64,000 bases of DNA from UBA2862 sp045658005 (GTDB lineage Bacteria > Bacillota > Clostridia > Christensenellales > Aristaeellaceae), in contig JAZOUD010000152.1 in NCBI GenBank assembly GCA_045658005.1, positions 38,852-102,851 on the forward strand, given 5' to 3'. Shown in pieces: positions 34,526 through 42,722 of the stretch. Positions within the stretch are counted from its first letter, which is position 1. The number at the start of each line of letters is the position of its first letter. The position numbers were made by a program, and so were the translations under genes. Under the pieces are notes generated by a model. That model made no database searches and was not told where the DNA came from. It saw nothing but the letters and a program-made list of their open reading frames with translations.

Positions 34526-35368
34526 ATGAAGAACAATGAGGGGAAGCGCCGCAAGGCCCCGATTATCGGCGACATGATCTTTTCCCTGCTGACACTGCCG
34601 AGTGCCATGGGCTATATCCAGGAGTATTTTACCAATCCGGAAAGCCCGGATTTGCTCATGTATCTATCGGGCACGTTTGTCATGATGGGCATTGCGCGCC
34701 TGTTCCGGGCATTCCGGTATCGCGAGGAATCCAGGCTCCAGTTCGTCAAGTTCCTGATCTACGGATTCCTGATGTTCGCTTGCAGCTTTTCCGGGGCTGT
34801 GTTCGACAAAACAACGGCCACCAGGATATTCGTTGTCGTCTACCTTGGGTCGCTGATTGTGGATCGCGTGATTTCTATATATTTGAACCGTGGGCTGCGC
34901 AATGTGATCTTGAACCTGATCGCCATATTCCTGCTCGGCTGGATGTTGGTGGAGATGTATAACGAGCTGGACATCGTCTTCATAATGATGATCATTGCGG
35001 TGCTTCATGCCCTCGTGTCCATACTGTCCGTGTCATTTGCCCGGATCAATCTGAAGTCGCTGGCCAATGTTGCGAGGGAAACCTACGCCGCGGAGATCAT
35101 AGGCGGCCTGTTGCTGCTGATCTTCGCCTTCTCCTATATTCTCAGGTTCCTGGAGCCCAACATGAATAGCCTGAAGGACGGGCTGTGGTACTGCTTCGCC
35201 ATCGTGACCACCATCGGCTTCGGCGACATCACCGCCACCACCACGATAGGGCAGATACTGTCCGTGATACTGGGCATGTACGGCATCATCGTCGTCGCCC
35301 TGATCACATCGGTCATCGTCAACTACTATGGCGAGATGAGGCGGGAAAAAGAGGAAGAAGGAAAGTGA
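34526..35368 (+). CDS. Potassium-channel-like membrane protein
   Basis: A 280-residue protein. The start at 34526 has GGGAGG 9 nt upstream; the ATG at 34517 abuts it. About six TM helices. The last pair encloses a pore helix and a selectivity-filter sequence TTIGFGDI (canonical TxGYG/TxGFG-D). The preceding four helices could form a sensor-like module, though no Arg-rich S4 is obvious. A short charged cytosolic tail ends the protein. It forms a three-gene block with the MscS-like and multi-TM genes, consistent with ion or turgor control. Confidence 0.88.
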   Translation: MKNNEGKRRKAPIIGDMIFSLLTLPSAMGYIQEYFTNPESPDLLMYLSGTFVMMGIARLFRAFRYREESRLQFVKFLIYGFLMFACSFSGAVFDKTTATRIFVVVYLGSLIVDRVISIYLNRGLRNVILNLIAIFLLGWMLVEMYNELDIVFIMMIIAVLHALVSILSVSFARINLKSLANVARETYAAEIIGGLLLLIFAFSYILRFLEPNMNSLKDGLWYCFAIVTTIGFGDITATTTIGQILSVILGMYGIIVVALITSVIVNYYGEMRREKEEEGK

Positions 35369-35465
35369 TCGCACGAAGCGCCTGAGAGTCATCTCCCAAC
35401 AGCCTTGTTTCCACGTCTAACGGCATGGAAACCGAATGCTTTCTTCAAGAGAAAGGAAGAACGAT

Positions 35466-37190
35466 ATGAAGAAACGGATTGGCATTATGTTGCTCCTTGC
35501 CATGCTCCTGTCCCTGTGCGCCCCGGCCCTGGCCGAGGCCACCGACGGGACGAAGCACGCAATCACCAGCGCGTCGTTTCCGGCTTACATGGAGAATATG
35601 GATACCGGGATGCAATTCGAACTCTACTTTGTAGACGGTGCCAATGACCTGCCCTTCATCGACGCCGGGTTCTGCCTGGAACTGTTCAACGGATTTCTCG
35701 GCAATCCGGATTCGGGCGATACCTTCACCATGACGGCGGAGGGCCCTGTGGTGACCTTCACCCGGGCGAATTCGATGGTTTCGGCCTCCGGTCCCATGAC
35801 CATGGACTTCGAGAATGACATCATTGAATTCTCAGACTACAATCTGTTCATCCAGAGGCCCGGTTCCTCCACGCTCCTGGATACGGTCACCCTGAACGTC
35901 TTCAATGAAAACGGCGAACCCGCGCTGCTGGAAAAGGTGAACACCGGCTCCTTCACCTACTATGGCGATCCGCTGGTGTTCCCGTTGGGAGATTACGGCA
36001 TCGACCTGATCTTCCAGGATGGCCAATACCTGATCCCCATGCAGACCGTATCCGATCTCTTTCTCGCCCCCCAAAATATCGGCGACCTCTACTTTAACGG
36101 CCAGGCGGTCATCAAATCCTCAAGCGTGAAGGATTGTGCCGAAGTATACTACGCCGCGCCCACCGGCGAGCGCAGCGAAGCCCTGACCGAATATGGCTAT
36201 GCCGAGCTGTGCATGATGCTGGATCATTTCTACGGCTTCCGGGATACCCACAGGATCGACAGCTTTGACCGGTTTTTCCGCAATACCGGTTTCAGCGAGA
36301 CCCTGAAGGGCGCCAGCGTTGAGGAAGCCGATCTTCTGATCCTTCACCTCATCAGCGATTTCCTCAGCGATGGACACTCCGGCTGGCACGGCTTCTCATA
36401 CCTGGCGGGACAGAGCGATTACAAGACCGCCGACGCTACAAATAACAGGATCTTTGACCATCTGGATCGCCAGCAGAACGCCCGGGCCGTCTTTTACCCA
36501 GACGGCGTTCCCGGTTACGAGGAAGTGGGCAACACTGCCTTCATCACCTTTGACAGCTTCGTATGCAGCTCCATGAACGGTGAGGATTACTACGGTCCGA
36601 AGGATCCCTTGGATTTCGGGGACGAAGACACCGTTGGCCTGATCATCAAGGCCCATGAGTTGATCAGCCGCGAGAGCAGCCCCATTGAAAATGTGGTGCT
36701 GGACCTGAGTGCGAACACGGGCGGCATGGACAACGCCGCAGTGGCCGTCATTTCCTGGTTCCTGGGTGAGGCTGCGCTCAGCCAGACGGACAACATGACC
36801 GGGGCCATGTGTACCTCCGTCTATCGGGCCGATATCAACCGCGACCGCGTGTTTGATGAAAAGGACACTGTTGCCGACAAGAACCTGTTCTGCCTGGTCT
36901 CTCCGTGCAGCTTCTCCTGCGGCAACCTGGCGGCCTGCATGTTCAAGGAATCCGGCAAGGTCACGCTGCTGGGTCGCACCTCCGGCGGCGGAAGTTGCTC
37001 GGTGATGTCCGTCTCCTCCGCCTGGGGCACCTCCTTCCAGATCTCCTCAAACCAGCGCATGTCCTTCCTGAAGAATGGCTCCTACTACGACGTTGATCGC
37101 GGCGCGGACCCGGATTTCGTCATCCCCACGCCCAAGCAGTATTACGATCGTGCGGCGCTGACCGACTACATCAACAGCCTCTGCTGGTAG
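35466..37190 (+). CDS. Secreted S41 (tail-specific protease)-like protein, copy 4
   Basis: A 574-residue protein with a signal peptide ending APALAEA. It is very similar to copy 1 at 18671: ITSASFPAYMENMDTG, VPGYEEVGNTAFITFDSF, NVVLDLSANTGG, SPCSFSCGNLAAC, LGRTSGGGSC and the loop DINRDRVFDEKD. The start at 35466 follows GAAAGGAAG. It is separated from the other S41-like genes by the channel block, so it may be a later transposed duplicate. It is the last gene of the long plus-strand array; no convincing terminator follows. Confidence 0.8.
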   Translation: MKKRIGIMLLLAMLLSLCAPALAEATDGTKHAITSASFPAYMENMDTGMQFELYFVDGANDLPFIDAGFCLELFNGFLGNPDSGDTFTMTAEGPVVTFTRANSMVSASGPMTMDFENDIIEFSDYNLFIQRPGSSTLLDTVTLNVFNENGEPALLEKVNTGSFTYYGDPLVFPLGDYGIDLIFQDGQYLIPMQTVSDLFLAPQNIGDLYFNGQAVIKSSSVKDCAEVYYAAPTGERSEALTEYGYAELCMMLDHFYGFRDTHRIDSFDRFFRNTGFSETLKGASVEEADLLILHLISDFLSDGHSGWHGFSYLAGQSDYKTADATNNRIFDHLDRQQNARAVFYPDGVPGYEEVGNTAFITFDSFVCSSMNGEDYYGPKDPLDFGDEDTVGLIIKAHELISRESSPIENVVLDLSANTGGMDNAAVAVISWFLGEAALSQTDNMTGAMCTSVYRADINRDRVFDEKDTVADKNLFCLVSPCSFSCGNLAACMFKESGKVTLLGRTSGGGSCSVMSVSSAWGTSFQISSNQRMSFLKNGSYYDVDRGADPDFVIPTPKQYYDRAALTDYINSLCW

Positions 37191-37274
37191 GTATGTAAAT
37201 TGGCATATTATGATGGCAGGATTATGCAATGGCAGTGATACTTTGTGATTGACTGGCAGACTACTTCTGAGGAG

Positions 37275-37311
37275 AAAAGGGAAAGGCACACAGCCGAAGA
37301 CCATGTGCCCT
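37275..37311 (-). terminator. Possible terminator of the 39-codon ORF
   Basis: On the minus strand, AGGGCACA pairs with TGTGCCT around a 13-nt loop and is followed by TTCCCTTTT. A separate perfect hairpin CTGATGC/GCATCAG (37310-37327) spans the stop codon. Confidence 0.4.
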
Positions 37312-37323
37312 GATGCTAAAGCA

Positions 37324-37443
37324 TCAGTCGTCCTTGTCCTCGTCGAACCAGTCAACCAACGCCTTACCGGTGTCCGTCAGCACTCTGCCAACGTCCATGG
37401 CTTTATCAAGCCATTCCAGGGCAGCCTTGATGAACTTCTTCAT
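37324..37443 (-). CDS. 39-residue amphipathic small protein
   Basis: A short ORF opening with ATG preceded by a strong AAAGGAGGG ribosome binding site at 7-8 nt. The peptide begins MKKFIKAALEWLDKAMDVG and continues as an amphipathic helix with a strongly acidic end (DWFDEDKDD). It has no signal peptide core and no Cys. It is alone on the minus strand between two plus-strand genes and is followed by hairpins. It could be a small membrane-active, regulatory or toxin-type peptide; nothing in the sequence decides this. Confidence 0.5.
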   Translation of the reverse strand: MKKFIKAALEWLDKAMDVGRVLTDTGKALVDWFDEDKDD

Positions 37444-37579
37444 CGCGCTCCCTCCTTTCAAGGATTTTGCGTCCCCAAAGGAACAATGGAAGCGGCCACC
37501 AACATCATTCGTTGTATAACACATACTCGCTACAATTGCAAGGAGTATTCAAAAAAGTTGCATTTGAAGTTACGTTGAA

Positions 37580-37709
37580 GTTACAGCTCAGAGTCGATGC
37601 CGTTGGACCCCTCCGACCCTGCCTGCGCAGGGCCACCTCCCCTGAAAGGGGAGGTGCCGAGCGGAGCGAGGCGGAGGGCTTCCGAATAATCAGGACGCTG
37701 AGCTGTAAC
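37580..37709. mobile_element. Palindromic MITE/REP-like element with 12-bp terminal inverted repeats
   Basis: GTTACAGCTCAG (37580-37591) and CTGAGCTGTAAC (37698-37709) are perfect inverted repeats. Inside is a strong hairpin, CCACCTCCCCT/AGGGGAGGTG, and a GAGCGGAGCGAGGCGGAGGG segment resembling dispersed repeats known from Clostridia. It has no coding capacity. Confidence 0.7.
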
Positions 37710-38515
37710 CATTTGAAAATAGGACGAAACACGGCAAGAAGGAAACGGGCACTAGCCGACCTTCAAAATGCACTGAAGGTGCACAATTACACGATTGCTC
37801 CGGAAGCCGGTGCATTGTATCAAAATAGCCGTCTTTTTTTCACCAGGGTATACGGGATTCGAATTTGATTTTTATCTCCCCAGTTTCCCGCTTATTCCCC
37901 ACATAACAACCCTATATGCACTGAATGATACGGAAGCTGGGGCACTTTGCCCCTTCTTCTATTGCTATGTAAATTATGCCACATAAAAGTCATGTTTCTC
38001 ATCCTCATCTGAGATAGTTACGCTTTGTGCAACTTGTATATTGTAGTAAACCTCTGGTACAAAGGCACCTCTGGATAAGGCGCTGTACATCAGCAAAAAG
38101 ATTTCCGGAAGCAGCCTGACATTCGGCGAAAGGGAACTATTCAGTCAGGTAACTTCTGATTTGGCGAGTTGATGCTCAAGGCAATCCACAATTCCTCTTA
38201 TCTGGAAGTGGAGGATGCACGAAAGAAGCAGGCCTAGTTAGGAATAGGCTATAAATATATAATGTGAATTGGATATATTTTGTTTTTCGATAGAAGCATG
38301 TTGAGCATCACGAGATTTACAAACTATAGTTAGTTGTATGCAATATGCTTGGAATGTCATATTGCTGCCATATTGTTTCGATTGCTAATGCAATGATTCC
38401 GTAATAAGCCGAACATATTTTTAAATTTTTGTAGTGCCGGCATAATCTATTGCATCGAACACTTGTTCTGGATATAATAGAATCATACCAAATCTGGTTC
38501 CGGGAGGTGTTTTGA

Positions 38516-39151
38516 GTGGGCAAACCCAGCAACGAGATCAGCGCCGCGATCGGCGGAGTCCAAGAAGAATGGCTGCGTGATGAGAGTGAGCACCCCTATA
38601 AGTTTGTGCCCACCAAGGCCAGTGGGAACACCGTTCCCTTCCCGGCAATCACGAAATGCAATACCTTCATCCTCCGACACTATGCCGCTGACATCGTCGA
38701 AGAGATCGGGCAGCGCATGTACGACGGCGACCTCGCCATGTACTTCGTTATCCCCGATTTCACCGAGGACTGCATGACCATGCGCGACTGCCGGATTTCC
38801 CCCAGCATGAGCTTTTGGTGGGAGGACCGCTTTTCCTTCCTTGCAGACCTGGAGGTGTACATCGAGGCGGATGTTCACACGGATTCGATTTACGGACGGC
38901 AAAGCTGCACCGTCTACGCGACGGTGTCCTTTGACTTTGAGGATCAAATCTCATACTCCCTCGAAGGCTTCAGCTTTGAAAAGCCCGACCGGGACGCCAT
39001 TAAGCTGGACGACTACCTTATCCCCGTCATGAGCTATGAAGAGGTCGAGGTGGCCGCCGAGCAGATGCACTTCAGATACTTGGCCATGGCAGTAGCAAAG
39101 ATGTCCGCCGCCTCAACGCTGTCCTCGCTGTCAAGCGTGGTTGCGTTATAA
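38516..39151 (+). CDS. Unknown protein, probably with rearranged C-terminus
   Basis: A 211-codon frame with a GTG start and GGGAGG about 8 nt upstream. It has no signal peptide or TM. Residues about 1-175 look like a real soluble protein, aromatic and acidic (FWWEDRFSFLADLEVYIEAD). The last ~30 residues (from VEVAAEQM) lie antisense to the C-terminal codons of the minus-strand gene ending at 39034. They have the look of shadow coding, so the original C-terminus was probably lost at a recombination joint near 39.05-39.1 kb. Family not recognised; possibly mobile-element cargo. Confidence 0.55.
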   Translation: MGKPSNEISAAIGGVQEEWLRDESEHPYKFVPTKASGNTVPFPAITKCNTFILRHYAADIVEEIGQRMYDGDLAMYFVIPDFTEDCMTMRDCRISPSMSFWWEDRFSFLADLEVYIEADVHTDSIYGRQSCTVYATVSFDFEDQISYSLEGFSFEKPDRDAIKLDDYLIPVMSYEEVEVAAEQMHFRYLAMAVAKMSAASTLSSLSSVVAL

Positions 39152-40035
39152 TCTGGGTCCCACAGGCTTTCCGGAGTCACGCCCAGCATGAACACATCCA
39201 TGTTGACGCTGTCGCGAATGATGATCAGACGATCGAGCATCCCCATCTTCTGGACAGCGGAACAAACGCCGATTTCTTCCATTTCCGTGATCGCGTAGGG
39301 ATCCGGGCAATCATAGGTTTCAACAATAAGCAGTGCATTGGCGTGATCATATTCGCCTTTCCAATAATTGTCGCCGGTCACGGTCGTTCCAAGCTGTACC
39401 TTTGGCTCCCGTACAGCCCAATCGGCTCCATCAAAGGCAGTGCTCATATAATTGCGCGTCTTCTCGGTCGTTTCAAGAGGGATGTCCTTGGGCAAAGCAT
39501 AAACCTTGCTGGTTAGCTCGGCGTTCAATCGTATCACTGCGCAATCATCATAATACGTATCATGAAACCATGTGGTGCCATTCGGATCGGCCAAATCCCG
39601 TCCGTCGGCGTGATGACCCAGATCATAATCCGCGGCGGCACTGATGATAAACACATCGCCCATGACGGTGGAGTCGACGGCTGAGCCGGCGCAGCCCGTA
39701 GATATGATGTACGCATTCGAGAAATCAAATCGCGGATCAGACAGTACGGCCATAGTACTCAAAGCCGCGTTCACTTTGCCCATGTTGGTCAGGTACAGTG
39801 CAATACCGTCCTTATAGTAAAGATTGCCGCCGGAAAGCTCAAAGACCTCGGAGCCTTCCAGATAGTTTTCATAGTAGAACTGCGCTTCTCCCGGGAAATC
39901 GCCGTACATCTTGCCCACTTCGAATTTGGGCAGGATCAAGACCTTGACAATGGGTTTTTCTTCCGCGACCGAGGCGCCGGTCAGCATGATCGACAGGATC
40001 AGAACAACCGCCAGTATGGTTCTCATGCCAGTCAC
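39034..40035 (-). CDS. Secreted nucleoside permease/phosphorylase-like (NUP-type) protein, probably 3'-truncated
   Basis: A 333-codon frame with a GTG start that overlaps the previous gene's stop and has GGAGGAG upstream; an ATG lies three codons in. A signal peptide (about 1-25) ends ASVAEE. The body resembles the NUP family (purine nucleoside permease/phosphorylase-like): VKVLILPKFEVG, NMGKVNAALSTMAVL, ISTGCAGSA, GDVFIISAAADYDLGHHAD. Most of the family length is present, but the last residues (CICSAATSTSS) are atypical and overlap the gene on the other strand, suggesting loss of the native end. Confidence 0.65.
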   Translation of the reverse strand: MTGMRTILAVVLILSIMLTGASVAEEKPIVKVLILPKFEVGKMYGDFPGEAQFYYENYLEGSEVFELSGGNLYYKDGIALYLTNMGKVNAALSTMAVLSDPRFDFSNAYIISTGCAGSAVDSTVMGDVFIISAAADYDLGHHADGRDLADPNGTTWFHDTYYDDCAVIRLNAELTSKVYALPKDIPLETTEKTRNYMSTAFDGADWAVREPKVQLGTTVTGDNYWKGEYDHANALLIVETYDCPDPYAITEMEEIGVCSAVQKMGMLDRLIIIRDSVNMDVFMLGVTPESLWDPDYNATTLDSEDSVEAADIFATAMAKYLKCICSAATSTSS

Positions 40036-40973
40036 ACAGTCTCCTCCTTCAATGCAGCTTTCATCACAGCCGGCCAGATCGTGACAATGAACAGGATGAG
40101 GATAGCGCCCTGGGCAAAGCGCCCCCAGTGCAGGCCGAAGAGCGCTTTCATCGGATCACCTAACATTTCAATGAGGCAGAAGGCGATCACAGCGCCGACC
40201 AGTCCGGCGGCAACATTTCGCTTCGAGCATGTGGGCTTGAACTGTATCCAGGTCTTCTCGATGAATCTGCCTGCACAGAATGCAATCAGCATTCCGATGT
40301 CGCCATAGCCGTCTCTCATCATCTTCTGAGGGTCAACCAGCAGCTTTCCGTCCACATAGTCCATTGGGTAGTGCTTGACGGAGATGTAAATCAGAGCGGC
40401 GATTCCGAGCAATACGCCAATGGCCAGGAAGATGTTTTCCCTGTCCGAATGCTCGATGAGATAGCTGAACAGCTTCGACATTCCCCACAGAATCAGGACA
40501 CCCTCTGTCAGACCCACGATGACATCCTGCGGCGTGTGGACGCCGAGATAATTGCGGGAAAAGCCGGTGATGAGAATGAGGGCAATACAGAATACGGAAA
40601 TCCATCGCATCACCTTCCAGGCGCTGACCGCAAGGCTTCCATAGATGGGGGTGGCCGTCGTGGTATGGCCGCTTGGGAAGGAGTAGCCCGTCGCGGTTTG
40701 GATGGCATCTCCCGCCGGTTGTATGCGGCTGTCCCTGATCCATGGGCGATAGACACAGGCTGTGAGCTTGACTACGGCATTGACAGCGACACAGGTCGTA
40801 TAGGAAGCCACCGTATACAGGCCGCTGCGCTAGTCGACGCACCAGTAGACGAGCGCGTGGATGATGATCAGGTAGGTCACGGCAAACAGCGAGATCATCT
40901 CCATGAAGGGTGTCAGCGCATCGTTGATGCCGTTGCGGAAATTCTGAAGGAATAAAAGGTATTGAATGTCCAT
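40032..40973 (-). pseudogene. PAP2-family phosphatase gene interrupted by an in-frame amber codon
   Basis: A good start (ATG at 40973, AGGAGG 10 nt upstream) opens a TM-rich frame that meets TAG at 40832-40830 (codon 48) and continues in the same frame for 265 more codons. The downstream part carries all PAP2 motifs: KLTACVYRP, FPSGH and SRNYLGVHTPQD, with multiple TM helices. An AAG-to-TAG change in a YWCVDxRSGLY context explains the break. A truncated product from the GTG near 40811 would lack the first TM. PAP2 enzymes remove phosphate from lipid phosphates such as undecaprenyl pyrophosphate. It is coupled to the NUP-like gene (overlap 40032-40035). Confidence 0.8.
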
Positions 40974-41023
40974 GTGGTTTGGCCCTCCTCTATGTCCGGT
41001 GTAAACTGTAATCGTGCTGATGT

Positions 41024-41716
41024 CTATCCTATTTCATAATAATCGTAATACTCGTCATACAGCCCGAGGCAGGCATCCATGCCCTCGTTGGTGCCGAGCG
41101 CCTTTTCCAATACCGTCTGCCATGAGCCGTACTTCTCATAGAGCCAGTCGGCAGTCGGCCCCGCCTCATTCCCATAGGTTTCAAAGTTGCTTTTCCTGAT
41201 TTTCTCCAATTCTTCAGGGTTGCCGTTGTAGGACTCCAGACGCAGTTCATTACGGCGTGCGCTGACAGCGCGGGCGATTGTCTCCACATCCTTGCCTTCG
41301 TGGAGCATATCCTCTATCATGCGGTACAGGGCGGACATGCTGTCGTGATAAGCTTGTCGTATTGCCCGGGCTTCTGCGACCTGCTCTTGGTTCGTCCAGT
41401 CAATGGCGTCTGCAAATTCCTTCAGGCGGGTGGAATCGGGGGATGGAGAGAAACCGTATACAGCCTCGGGATTGACTACGATATCCTCCATGGCCTTGGG
41501 GTTATCGCGGGGGTCATGGATGTAGGCGAAGGGCTCGCGCGTTTCCTCGGGAGACAGGGGAGCGGATTGTTCCGATCTGTCCCTGATGTCCTGTGATGCC
41601 CCCACTACGGTCTCCTGCGCACCAGTCACGCCAGATTCTTCGGCGTGGGTGGATTCGGCGAGGGAAACAGGTGAGAGAATCAGGCATAGGATGAGGATCA
41701 GGGTTATTCTTTTCAT
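41024..41716 (-). CDS. Secreted protein of unknown function
   Basis: A 230-residue protein with a signal peptide (1 to about 20, LILILCLILSPVSLAES). Residues 25-65 are polar and probably disordered. The mature helical domain has the pattern NPKAMEDIVVNPEAVYGFSP, then WTNQEQVAEARAIRQAYHDSM, then VETIARAVSARRNELRLESY. I recall very similar secreted proteins in other Clostridia but no assigned function. GGAGA lies about 10 nt before the ATG. It is in the degraded island, yet the frame itself looks intact. Confidence 0.7.
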   Translation of the reverse strand: MKRITLILILCLILSPVSLAESTHAEESGVTGAQETVVGASQDIRDRSEQSAPLSPEETREPFAYIHDPRDNPKAMEDIVVNPEAVYGFSPSPDSTRLKEFADAIDWTNQEQVAEARAIRQAYHDSMSALYRMIEDMLHEGKDVETIARAVSARRNELRLESYNGNPEELEKIRKSNFETYGNEAGPTADWLYEKYGSWQTVLEKALGTNEGMDACLGLYDEYYDYYEIG

Positions 41717-41852
41717 GTCGGGTCTCCTTCCGTGGGACTGAATACAAAAGCAAAACAGTTATTGTTGTATCTCATGGATTCGGGTTCCCTGCCGGTATGA
41801 TGGGGGAATCGTCCCGCTCAGATTCTTTTCGATATAATCAGCCAATAGAATA

Positions 41853-42446
41853 TTAGAGCGACTCTCCTGTCTCCTCCGCTTTGAAATCGTACATGGGTAC
41901 GCTCAAGTCATCCGTCATTTCATGGATGACTGATCTGCTGAAGGTGTCCGGTGTATCCACGCCGATGAAGGCGATCTTCTTTCCGTCACACTCAATAATC
42001 CGATAGGGTTCATAAACCACTTCCCCATCGGAAGTGCAGAAATTGGCGCATATATACCCGCAGTTCAGTTCCTCCTTCAACGCCTCCAGCACATCGAATC
42101 CATAGTCGAACTCATGATTCCCCAACGTGGCAATGTCATAGCCGACTTCGTTCATGATACGAATCGGTTCATGCCCTTCGGAAATCGAGCCGATCGGGGC
42201 GCCCTGCACGGCATCCCCTGCGTCGACCAGAATGACATGCGCGTACTGTTGCCCAAGCTCCTTCTTCAGGAGCATCAGTCCGTCATAGCCAATATCCTGA
42301 TCATAATTGCTATGGATGTCGTTCGTGAAGAGCACGGCGACGGATGGATCGACCTGGTGTCCGGACTCCTCTGCCATGGTTGGGAATGAGAGCAATAGCG
42401 CGGTCAAGCACAGGACTGTAGGTATGATCTTTGAACGGATAGACAT
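41853..42446 (-). CDS. Truncated secreted 5'-nucleotidase-type metallophosphoesterase
   Basis: A 197-codon frame starting at an ATG with AGGAGG 7 nt upstream. A signal peptide (about 1-25) is followed by the metal-binding motifs of UshA-type 5'-nucleotidases: LFTNDIHSNY, LVDAGDAVQG, TLGNHEFDYG. The family is normally over 500 residues with a second catalytic half and a C-terminal nucleotide-binding domain. Here the frame stops shortly after FIGVDTPDTFSRS, so both are missing. It is most likely a 3'-truncated, inactive remnant. Confidence 0.75.
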   Translation of the reverse strand: MSIRSKIIPTVLCLTALLLSFPTMAEESGHQVDPSVAVLFTNDIHSNYDQDIGYDGLMLLKKELGQQYAHVILVDAGDAVQGAPIGSISEGHEPIRIMNEVGYDIATLGNHEFDYGFDVLEALKEELNCGYICANFCTSDGEVVYEPYRIIECDGKKIAFIGVDTPDTFSRSVIHEMTDDLSVPMYDFKAEETGESL

Positions 42447-42475
42447 TGAATCACCTCCTGGATTTACTTTTTTCC

Positions 42476-42504
42476 ATTCTACCATATCTCAACCCGGCTA
42501 ACAA
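42476..42504 (-). promoter_or_regulatory. Promoter of the truncated nucleotidase gene
   Basis: On the minus strand TTGTTA (42504-42499), a 17-nt spacer and TAGAAT (42481-42476), 29 nt before the ATG. Confidence 0.6.
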
Positions 42505-42609
42505 CCGATTTTTTTCACCAAAGCAATCGGGAAAGAAAAAAACGCCGACCCTGTTTTCACTGACAATATGACATTTTTCTGAAATGCGCCCTTGAAACAT
42601 GATAATAGC

Positions 42610-42638
42610 TGGACATGCTATTGCAAGACTGTTATAAT
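42610..42638 (+). promoter_or_regulatory. Sigma-A-type promoter of the first giant surface protein
   Basis: TGGACA (42610-42615), a 17-nt spacer and TATAAT (42633-42638), 84 nt before the start codon. No 11-bp repeats are present. Confidence 0.8.
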
Positions 42639-42722
42639 CTATTCATATCATAGACTTGTTTACCCTGACATATACATCGAATAAAATGGCCGATCGTCTT
42701 TATCGGAGGGAAGAAAAAGCGA

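Larger units (their letters stand above)
37191..38515. other. AT-rich, mostly non-coding gap with degraded coding traces
   Basis: About 1.3 kb between the last S41-like gene and the gene at 38516. It holds a minus-strand 39-codon ORF, a 130-bp palindromic element and a small GGGGCA/TGCCCC hairpin at 37939-37953. It also has short frames that look like ends of broken genes (for example around 38070-38240). From about 37.7 kb it is clearly more AT-rich than the flanks, as expected for acquired and decaying DNA. Confidence 0.6.

Noticed and set aside
38040..38240. Possible remnant of a recombinase or transposase in the AT-rich gap
   Set aside because: Short protein-like stretches exist in different frames but no catalytic motif or family signature could be recognised.
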